Below are positions 53,901-62,000 of a stretch of DNA of 64,000 nucleotides, one piece after another (positions within the stretch are counted from its first letter, which is position 1; each line of letters opens with the position of its first letter). A program made the position numbers and the translations under genes. The notes under the pieces are model-generated. The model had not been told where the DNA came from. It did not search any database and was given only the letters and a program-made list of their open reading frames with translations. The stretch covers positions 1 through 64,000 of the forward strand of contig CAIJMU010000146.1 in NCBI GenBank assembly GCA_903821875.1. The letters are read 5' to 3'. Source of the stretch: an uncultured Spirochaetota bacterium (lineage in GTDB: Bacteria > Spirochaetota > Spirochaetia > Treponematales > Rectinemataceae).

Positions 53901-56591
53901 ATGAGTGGCCAGGGCTTCAGCAACAGGGGCTCCTCCGAGCACAAGGGTTTTGATCAAACCGACCTTGGCAGGCCTTGTCGGGGTTTTAGCGAGTCTGGGA
54001 ATGGACGGAGCCTGCAGGACCAGGTGGGCAGAACAGAGGTCGCGGCCAAGGCCGCTCAGGGCAGCCCAGCGGTGGCCCCCACGGCCCAGTGTCACTACGC
54101 TTGCCAGGATCGCAGGCATTCCGGCTGCCGAGAAGCTGTGCCCAAGCTGGGATTTAATACTGACTGGTACTATGCCCGGATAGAGCGATCCCAGCGCCTC
54201 CTGTTCCGGGTGATCCTCCTCGGCGAAGCCGCTGGCGCTGGCTTCGACCAGGGTCATGTCAGAAGGCGATTTTCCCGCTTCCCTCAGGGCCCCGAGTGCC
54301 GCGGTCTCGATGGCCTCCCTCGTCGTCCCCTGAGCGAAGGCCAGGCCCTCCACGGTGGCATAGACCCGTCCCGGCTCGGCCTGGGACGCTCTCTGGAGGA
54401 CAAAGGCTCCCGCACCCTCGCCGGCTGTCCATCCCTGGGCTGAAAACGCGGCTCCGGCGGTGGAGCTCCCTGACGAGACGGGGCCGTACTTCAGACGAAG
54501 TGTCAGGTTTTCAAGACTCCCGGCCAGGTCCACCGCAGCTATGACAATTGCTTCGACATCGCTCGTGCGAAACAGGCTGTCGGCCACTTCGATGCAGCGA
54601 TACACCGAGTTTTCCTCGGAGGAAATGGTAAAGGCAGGCCCGGAAAAGTCCCAGAGCGAGGATATGCGCGAGGCCATGATGTTCCCGATGAAGCTGGTGT
54701 ACTGATTGAGTTGGGCGGCCCCCGCCACCGAGTCCTTGGCCAGGGCCTGCAGTGCTGAAAGTTCTTCAGTTGTCAGTGCGATTCCCTGATCGGAGAGGCT
54801 TTGAGCGATCTGTGAATCGAGGTTTACCCGCCCACGGTACTGGTGAAGTTCCTCCTCGATGCCCATGGCGACCAGGACGGCCACGTTGCTGCCGGCCCTG
54901 AGTCCCGCGTCGAGGGCCGCGTTGTCGGCCACCTTCATCATCAGCAACTGCTGGGGAATGAGGGTATCCTGATCGTTCGGTGGAACCTTGAAGCGCAGGA
55001 AGTCGATGTCGAAGGATTCCAGGTATCCGGCACAGGGAGCCTCGGCTCTGAGAGCCGCAGCAGTCATGCCCTTCCAGCGCAGGGGGGGGAGTCCGCGGAA
55101 GACAGTGCGGCCACTGCCCACCAAGGCAGCGAATTCGTCAAGGTTGCGGACAGATCCGAAATGTGCGTCCATGCCGACAATGGCCAAGGCTTCGCGGGCG
55201 CGGGCCGGCCTCAGTGGAGTAGTGCGGATGATGGCTTGTCCGGATTGCGGTGCCTGCTGGAGGACAAGGTGGGCATTGCTGCCTCCGAAACCGAAGACGC
55301 TCACGCCGGCAATGCGGGGCTTCCCCTTGTCCGGCCAGGCTACCGCGTCCGAGGGAATCTGTGCCGCGCCGAAATATCCGGAAGGCGAAGAGAGAGGCTC
55401 CGTGAGATTGGGGGTGCCGGGGATCGTGCCCTGCGATAAAGAACCAATTGCCTTCATCATTCCCGGCATTCCCGCGGCAGTGAGAAGGTGGCCCAGATTG
55501 GATTTCACCGAACCGAGGAGGGGTCTTGTCCCGGTCCTGCCGAAGAACGTTTCCAGGGAAGCGAGTTCGACCTTGTCTCCCTTGGGAGTTCCCGTGGCGT
55601 GGCATTCGACAAAGGCGACATCGGTTGGAGATACCCCCGCATCGGCATAGGCGCGCTCAAAGGCCAGGACCTGGCCCTTGGTATTGGGACTTAATACGAA
55701 TTCGCCCCTGCCATCATTGGTGAGCGCGCCACCGCGGATGAGGGCCAGCACCCTGTCGCCGTCCCGAAGGGCATCATCGTAGCGCTTGAGCAGCATCATG
55801 CCGGCGCCCTCACCGGCAAAGAGTCCCTGGGAATTTGCGTCGAGCGGTGCACTGACCTGGTTGGCCGGGTAGGCCTGGAAGATGGAGAAACCCATGTTCA
55901 CGAACAAGGGATCGGCAGCGCTGACGGCCCCGGCCAGCATCAGGTCGGCCTTTCCAGTCGCCAGCGCATCGCAGGCGAGTTTGACCGAGTAGCATGACGA
56001 GGCGCAGGCCGCATCGAGCGAAAAATGACTTCCCCCAAGCCCCGTCGCCTGGGCCAGGAGGGCCGAGGGAAGGCCGGCGATCAGGCCGTTGTCGGGGTGG
56101 ACCTCGCGGGCAGGGGCAAAGGGCTTCAGGTCAAAACCCCCGCCGATGAGCTGCTTGAGTCCGGCTTCGACAGCCTTGTGGTAGAGGGGAAGGAAGAGGT
56201 GGTTCGAGGTCTTGGTGGGAAAGGACAGGTTGCCGAGGATCACGCCGCAACGGGCCAGGGCCGGGGAGCCCCAGTAGCCTGCATCCTCAAGGGCCCGCCT
56301 GGCGACAAAGAGCGAGAACTGGAACAGGTCGTCGAGGCCTGCCAGATATCCAGGATCGAGCCTGTAGCCCTCGGCATCGAAATGAAAGTCGCTGATGTAG
56401 CCGCCATGGAGGCAGTAATAGCGGTCCACGTCGCCTTTTTTCCCGAGGTAGGCTTCGGGATCGACTCCCATCTGGGCAAAGGTGGCTTTCGAACGCGAGT
56501 TCTTCTTCGCCATGAGGTTCTCCCAGAACTCGAGGGGAGTGCTGGAACCGGGGAAAAGGTTGGCAATACCAATTATTGCTATGTTTTCCAT
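50982..56591 (-). CDS. pfaC: PfaC-type PUFA synthase subunit (KS-CLF-DH-DH)
   Basis: A 1869-residue multidomain protein. KS (~1-450) has the active triad Cys196 (DAACASS), His331 (ECHATGT) and His368 (NLGH). The second KS-like unit (~470-850) is a chain-length factor: the active Cys is replaced in TISSEENSVY. An Ala/Pro-rich linker (~1000-1045) leads to FabA-type hot-dog dehydratases; catalytic segments are CHFKDDQVMAGSLMSEG and RYHFHQDPVMPGSLG, with degenerate hot-dog partners between them. It condenses and dehydrates/isomerises the growing acyl chain in trans with PfaA. The start lies inside the 3' end of pfaB (13-base overlap). Confidence 0.95.
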   Translation of the reverse strand: MENIAIIGIANLFPGSSTPLEFWENLMAKKNSRSKATFAQMGVDPEAYLGKKGDVDRYYCLHGGYISDFHFDAEGYRLDPGYLAGLDDLFQFSLFVARRALEDAGYWGSPALARCGVILGNLSFPTKTSNHLFLPLYHKAVEAGLKQLIGGGFDLKPFAPAREVHPDNGLIAGLPSALLAQATGLGGSHFSLDAACASSCYSVKLACDALATGKADLMLAGAVSAADPLFVNMGFSIFQAYPANQVSAPLDANSQGLFAGEGAGMMLLKRYDDALRDGDRVLALIRGGALTNDGRGEFVLSPNTKGQVLAFERAYADAGVSPTDVAFVECHATGTPKGDKVELASLETFFGRTGTRPLLGSVKSNLGHLLTAAGMPGMMKAIGSLSQGTIPGTPNLTEPLSSPSGYFGAAQIPSDAVAWPDKGKPRIAGVSVFGFGGSNAHLVLQQAPQSGQAIIRTTPLRPARAREALAIVGMDAHFGSVRNLDEFAALVGSGRTVFRGLPPLRWKGMTAAALRAEAPCAGYLESFDIDFLRFKVPPNDQDTLIPQQLLMMKVADNAALDAGLRAGSNVAVLVAMGIEEELHQYRGRVNLDSQIAQSLSDQGIALTTEELSALQALAKDSVAGAAQLNQYTSFIGNIMASRISSLWDFSGPAFTISSEENSVYRCIEVADSLFRTSDVEAIVIAAVDLAGSLENLTLRLKYGPVSSGSSTAGAAFSAQGWTAGEGAGAFVLQRASQAEPGRVYATVEGLAFAQGTTREAIETAALGALREAGKSPSDMTLVEASASGFAEEDHPEQEALGSLYPGIVPVSIKSQLGHSFSAAGMPAILASVVTLGRGGHRWAALSGLGRDLCSAHLVLQAPSIPRLAKTPTRPAKVGLIKTLVLGGAPVAEALATHVNDPLVISIRTKLSRLSPGRLPVHRLETAKEVDAPVKTSSITTVPRQIAGQYSAHRAFLEMRQAAQKQMAALIRLQAGIPAAQSLAPLAPATAHEVVPAPAPTPAAAAPLAPPLSTPLAPPRARRYRAQPISLVERFSKPRQVIFDTQALTEFAEGSIGKVFGSEYALIDSYPRRVRLPTTDYLLVTRVTDLDATRLEYRKSYMATEYDIPLDAPYLIDGQIPWSVSVESGQCDLLLISYIGIDFMAKGVRVYRLLDCQLTFLEDMAFGGETLRYEIHIDSYAKNGEQLLFFFHYDCYVGGRKVLIMRGGCAGFFTDGELDEGKGVILNDKDRAELADARKGQFTPLIPNTRSQYEFEDMMRLVAGDVAGCFGPTYDQGGRNPSLKFSSEKFLMIERVTSIDPRGGHWGLGLLEGQKRLEPEHWYFPCHFKDDQVMAGSLMSEGCGQLAMFYMLWLGMHSGTTNARFQPLHGECQTVRCRGQVTPQSNVLTYRMEVTAIGMEPHPFMKANIDIILNGRVVVDFKNLSVMIKEQDPDAPYAARLIDDEDTLPFRDPSRPLMRIETDRSAALIKGVAPIMHFEAPFMSGQNRVPNKAPFSPWHLFEFATGDISNCFGPAFDVYKNRIPPRTPCGDLQLVTQVVEVHGTPLDLKKPASCRAEYYVPADAWYFRKNSHEAWMPYSIIMEIALQPNGFISGYMGTTLTYPDRDLFFRNLDGTGNLRKRLDLRGKTIVNDSVLLSTSMAGGAIIQSFTFALSVEGEVFYDGKAVFGYFSGESLANQLGIDNGRTTAPWFIGQDIPAAELEVISLVDAKHPYFRAPPGKPHYRLAGGQLHFVDTVTIVEGGGKSGKGYILGERAIDAGDWFFRYHFHQDPVMPGSLGIEAIIEILQVYALKNDLGAGFRNPRFIAPLSTVVWKYRGQITPTNKAMTVDVHITGISREGGRLTITGDANLSKDGLRIYEVKDIVLSIEEA

Positions 56592-59005
56592 ATTGCCGCC
56601 TTTGTGACTATCGAACCCTGGAAGAATTTGTGAAGGTTCAGCTGGACACCGGAACTGACGAGCTTGGCCACTGCCCTGAAGATCGTGAGCTCTTCGCCGA
56701 CGCCACGGGAATTGACGAGGATGGTGGAGTGCGGACGAGCTGGACTTGTTTCTCCGCGGGCCGGCTTGAGGATCCTTTCTATCCAGGTGCCCAGCGAGCT
56801 CCCGGGACCCATTTCGACAAACACCCGGGCTCCTTTTTCGTAGACGGCGTTGACCAGCCGGGGGAAATCGACGGGGTCACAGAGGCATTTTGCGATGCCA
56901 TTGGCAATGGACTTGGTCCTTTGGGGAACCGGCAGGTAGCAGGAACTCGAGTAGATCCTGGTGTCGAGACGGTGGTTCACCTCCATCGTGAACAGCCTTT
57001 CCATTTCTTCGAATTCACCATGGGCGGGCGAACTGTGGATGGCATTGGCCATGTCGAGGCAGAGGGCACGGACTCCCAGTTTCTTGAACACTCTCTGGCA
57101 GTCAGGCGGATAACCGCCGATGACCAGGCTGTCTGGGGTGCTGATCAGCGTGCAATACACCCGCGTCTCTCCCTCGAGCGCTGCTTGGACCTGGGCATAG
57201 GTTGCCTTGATCGTGTAGGTCTCCCAGAGCTTTTCCTTCGTCGTCTCGGCTACATCGAGCCCCCAGAGCTGGCGGAGGGTCCGCAATTCGCCGGCCAGGC
57301 GGTGGTTGAAGGTGTCAGAGCCAGAGAGCCGCTCACTCATGGCTCCGGGAGTATCCCAGCTACCGAGGGCGGCAAACATGCTGATCTCTCCCATGGAATA
57401 GCCCAGGGCAAAATTTGCCTTGAGGTCAAACACGTCCTGGAAGACCTTGGTAAACAGGCAGGCAAAGCCGACTCCACATTCCGCGATGACGGGGAGGTTG
57501 TTCCGTAGCTCGTGGTCGCGGCGCTTGAGCTCATGTCCATCGGGCCGGACAAGCGTCCGGGGATTGAGCACTGTGTCACCGAGGGTCCGCCCGATATCGT
57601 CGGCGAGCTCTGCCACGGTCTGATAGACTTCAGGGAAGAGATGGAGGATCTCACGGCCGAGGCCGACATAGGTAGCCCCGATTCCCGGGTAGACAAAGGT
57701 TACGTTTTCGGGGCCGTCAAAGGGCTCGTGGGCAAAGTAGCTTCCCTTGGGTGTCTTCCAATCCTGCTGGAATTCGAGGGCGTGGGCGACCCCTGTATGG
57801 GCAAGGTGGGCTTCATGAGCCAATTCCTCACGCGACTCGGCCAGCAGGCAGAGCCTGAGCCGCCCTCCGCGGTTGAGGAAGCGGTGGTAGCAGGCGGTGG
57901 CAAGCGACTTGTGGTCACTGGCTGTGGCTATCGAGGTCTGCAGCCATTTCAGCTCCAGCTGTAGTTCGGCACCGGTATCGGCAGCCAGGAGCACCAAGGC
58001 GAGGTCACTTGCAGCCAGGTACCCATTGGGACGGCTTGTCTGGGCACGGTTTTCAACGACAATCCAGTGGCTATAATCCTCGGGGGTCTGGCAACTGTAG
58101 GCGGCAACATAGGCCTGTCCCCGATGGGGATACATCGGGCGCGCATCACCCGGAAAATAGAAGGACGAGCCCTCCCATACCGGGCTCGCAGGCCTCTGCC
58201 AGCCCGTGGTTCCCGGAACATAGCGCTGATGAAGGACCAGGACGGTTTTGAGGAGGCCGGCGACCTGGGAAAACCCGCTCCCCTCTCCCGTGACGGAGCG
58301 GAGACTTCCGACGGCAGTGGTCGCTTCTTTTGATGACGCATAACCCGCTACCAGGCCCTCTGCCTCGAGTGAAGAGAGCACTGGATCAGCCTGGGCCGTG
58401 GCCTCGACGTAACGAACCTCGGCGGCTGTCACCCAGGCCTGTGCCATGGCGGCCGCACAGCACTCCGACACCTGGCCCTTCGACGAGATTCCAGCCAGGA
58501 ACGCATAGGGAATGGCCCCCTGTGCGGCTGCAGCATCGGCAGAGGTCAGGAGGAGGGCTGCCAGGCCCCGTGCCTCGTGGTAGCCGGCGAACTCGGCACC
58601 GAAACTGATGTTCGCATGAGGGGGAAGTCCGGCAGCCATGGCGCCTTGAGGCGACACCCCGACCATGGCCACAGGGTTGCTGTCTTCGGCGACCCAGCCC
58701 CTGATCAGTGCTATCCCCTGCGTCAGGCTGGATACCACACTCAGCGACGCAACACTCTCCGAGAGCACTTTCCCCGAGGCGGGATCCCAATCGTCGCAGA
58801 CGACCAGCACGCGGAGTTTCAAGATCTCAAGGCCTGTATCCTCGGCCATCTCGCGGACTGCAGCCAGAACATGATTCCCACGGTCAGACCAGGGTGCAGA
58901 GGCGGAACTGACTGGAGTCCCCAGGAACACCCGACGGTCAAAGCGGTCGAGCGTGAGCTCAGTGGAGAATCCGGCGGACATGCCGATGACAGCGAGTGTC
59001 TTCAT
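56579..59005 (-). CDS. pfaB: PfaB-type PUFA synthase subunit (degenerate KS plus acyltransferase)
   Basis: An 808-residue protein. The N-terminal ~400 residues resemble a decayed ketosynthase: VEATAQADP stands where VEAHGTGT is expected, and no active Cys motif is seen. The C-terminal ~400 residues are an acyltransferase with TFVYPGIGATYVGLGRE and the nucleophile in GYSMGE. PfaB is known as the subunit that influences which PUFA is made. Start and stop overlap pfaA and pfaC, so the three are translationally coupled. Confidence 0.88.
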   Translation of the reverse strand: MKTLAVIGMSAGFSTELTLDRFDRRVFLGTPVSSASAPWSDRGNHVLAAVREMAEDTGLEILKLRVLVVCDDWDPASGKVLSESVASLSVVSSLTQGIALIRGWVAEDSNPVAMVGVSPQGAMAAGLPPHANISFGAEFAGYHEARGLAALLLTSADAAAAQGAIPYAFLAGISSKGQVSECCAAAMAQAWVTAAEVRYVEATAQADPVLSSLEAEGLVAGYASSKEATTAVGSLRSVTGEGSGFSQVAGLLKTVLVLHQRYVPGTTGWQRPASPVWEGSSFYFPGDARPMYPHRGQAYVAAYSCQTPEDYSHWIVVENRAQTSRPNGYLAASDLALVLLAADTGAELQLELKWLQTSIATASDHKSLATACYHRFLNRGGRLRLCLLAESREELAHEAHLAHTGVAHALEFQQDWKTPKGSYFAHEPFDGPENVTFVYPGIGATYVGLGREILHLFPEVYQTVAELADDIGRTLGDTVLNPRTLVRPDGHELKRRDHELRNNLPVIAECGVGFACLFTKVFQDVFDLKANFALGYSMGEISMFAALGSWDTPGAMSERLSGSDTFNHRLAGELRTLRQLWGLDVAETTKEKLWETYTIKATYAQVQAALEGETRVYCTLISTPDSLVIGGYPPDCQRVFKKLGVRALCLDMANAIHSSPAHGEFEEMERLFTMEVNHRLDTRIYSSSCYLPVPQRTKSIANGIAKCLCDPVDFPRLVNAVYEKGARVFVEMGPGSSLGTWIERILKPARGETSPARPHSTILVNSRGVGEELTIFRAVAKLVSSGVQLNLHKFFQGSIVTKAAIWKT

Positions 59006-62000
59006 GAGCGCTTGAAAGCATCCACAAGGGACGCACTGATCGTCACTTCAGCGGCACGCACTTCGGCGAGGACCCTGCCGCTGGCGTCCACTACATCCAG
59101 ATCGGCCAGCAGGCGGGTCGCATCCTGCACAACCACGCTCAAGGCCAGGAAGAACGGTTCTCCGGGCTCGACTTCGCGATAGGCGGTCCATCTCCCCGTC
59201 GATGAGGGCAGGCTGCCCTTGCCAAGGCGCTCGCGCATCCACACCAGCATGGCCTGGTAGACGAGGTCATTGGCAAAGAGGTTCGAAGAGTCGACGGGAA
59301 ACTCTCCCTGCACGGCACGCACCGAGGGGTCGATGCGTGCTGAAAGGATCAGCCCCTGATCATCACAGGAAAGGAGCCGGACCAGACCCCGCAGCGAAGG
59401 CCCGTGGAACAGTGTCCCGTCCTCGTAATAGATGCTCGCATCCTTCCCCTGGCCCGAAGGCTGCGGCAGGGTTCGGAGGGGAGAAACCGAAGGGCTCCTT
59501 TGGAGGCGCAGCCGGGCTCCGTAATGGGCGAGAGGAAGCTTCCTGCCGCAGTCGCTCGATACCTTGACGTCAATGGTCAGCGCATCGGCAGATTCTTCGG
59601 CCAGCACGAGGTCAAGCGCATAGTCGGTCGCTTCTGAGCCATCGAGAATCACGCCCTTGTAGAGCTGATAGGACTCGAGGCCCGCATAGGAAAAACCGGG
59701 ATACAAGGCTTCAGCCGCCTCCGCCATCCATGCAATTGCGGCCACTGTGGGCAGGACGCTGTGGCCCCCAATGACGTGGTCGGCGAGGAAGGGGTTGCTC
59801 TCCCGACGCAGGGCCTTGATCACGCGGCAGGATTCAGGCTTTTTTTTTTGCTCGCCCCCACCCTTCATATCGTTGCCTGCAAGGATCTGGGGAGAGCGGT
59901 TCGTTGTGGCCGTCAGCTCCTTCACCAGAAGCTCGGCTCCCGCTGCCTGGGGAATGATGTACACTCCACGAGATGCGAACATCCGTTTGAGTTCAGGCGT
60001 CACCATGCCGCCATCCCAGGGTCCCCAGTTGAAAGCAAGCACCTGGGCCTCGGGATGCAGGGCCTTGAAGCGGAGGGCAGTCTTGTTGAGGATCTCGTTG
60101 GCCATCGAATAATCTGATTGGGCCGGATTGCCATAGAATCCGGCTGCCGAAGAGAACAGGACGAAGTGCTTCAAGTCTCCCGGCGTCACAGAGGCCAGGA
60201 GGGATGCCAATCCATCCACCTTGGTACGGTAGACGGCATCGAAGTCAGCCAGGGTCTTCTGCTCGATCAACTTGTCTGCCAACACCCCGGCGCCGTGGAT
60301 CAGCCCGTTAACCGCACCAAATTCAGCGATGAGGGGGGCGAGGGCAGCCTTGAGCTTTGTGGAGTCGGTGACATCCACACTGAGGTACTTCGCCCTGCCG
60401 CCGGCCTTTTCGATCCGGGCAATCGACGCGGCGATTTCGCGGCTCGAGAGGACCGGCGCCAGCACCTGCGAAATCTTCACGGGGGTCGGCTTTTCGCCTT
60501 CATTGATAAGGGTCTGCATGGCGGCTGTCTTGAGCAGCGCCTCGTCTTCGATCCCCTGGGCCCAGGCGGGCTCGTGGGATGGATAGGCTGAACGACCGAG
60601 CAGGATGAAGGTGGCACCCGAGGCGCGGGCAAGTCGAGCAACGCAGGCTGCAGTCACGCCCCTGGCTCCGCCTGAGACCAGGAAGACTGAATCGCTGTCC
60701 ACCGAATTGCCCGAAGTCAGCGAATAGCTGTCCGTCGCTTCCGCTCTCAGGGTTGAACGACCCGCTTCGTCATGGGCAACTTCGCGGAGACTCAGATCGG
60801 CGTCCAGGAATTCATCAGCCAGAATCGCAGCAGCCCGCCCGGGGGAAAGCGAAGCACTGAGGTCGACCGCACGGCAGAACACTGTAGGCCACTCCTGGCC
60901 CAGGGTTTTCACCAGGCCCGCGAGACCGCCCTGAACGAGGTCAGATGTCAGGTCACCCTGGTAGCCGAGGTGCCCGCCCTGCCAGGTGGCTGTCATAAAA
61001 CTGGCGCGCGCCTTGGAAGCCAATCTGACCCTGCAGAGCTTGGCCAGAAGGAAGGCGAGTTCGAGCCCCTGTTTCGAGGTCGCAGGGAACTCAATGCCCG
61101 AAATCACCAGCTGCGGATGCAGGTAGATGACGGCGTCGAGGGCTCCGGCTCCTGCTACCAGGGCGGACACCTGTTCTTCTGTCAGGGCGCCGAGCGATAC
61201 CCTTTGGGCTGTTTTGGGGAAGGCTTTCTTCGTGTTCGACCTGACCCAGGAAGGTGTCACGACTACAAGGTTCCACCCTTGGGCGCAAAGGAGTCCGGCC
61301 AGTTCCACCGCTACAGCCTGGCCATTGTCGACCACGAGGGCGCGGGCCCCGGGTGCCGGGGCTTCGATCCGACTGACCGACGCCAGTCGCCTGAGGACGA
61401 CGACAGCGCTCGGTGATCTCTCCAGGGCGACCGCGCTTGGCGGCAGTTCAGTGACTGCCGATTGGGTAGCGGAAGGAATGGCTGCAACTGAAGCCGCGGT
61501 AGCTCCTGGGGCCATCGAATGCATGTAGTCCACGATCTGTCCCAGGGTGCGCAGTTCGGCCAGATCTTCGGGTTTCAACTCAGGCAGTCCGGGAACTTCT
61601 TCCTGGACCTTGCCCAGAATCTCAACCCGCTTGATCGAGTCGATGCCCAGGTCAGCTTCCATGTCCATGTCCAGTTCCAGCATGCCTTCCGGGTAGCCGG
61701 TTTTTTCGGCAACGACCTGCATCATCACCTTCTGTATATGGACCAGGTCGATGGCTGTACCGGAAACCCGGACAGGCATTGCCTCTGACAAGGGAGGCGC
61801 GTCGGAGGATGACGCGACCAGAATGCTACCCTCAGGCAGCTTCGAATTCATGTAGTCAACGATCTGGCCCAGGGTGCGCAGTTCGGCCAAATCTTCAGGC
61901 TTCAGTTCGGGTAGCCCGGGTACTTCTTCCTGAACCGCGCCTAGAATCTCGACGCGCTTGATCGAATCGATGCCCAGGTCGGCTTCCATGTCCATGTCCA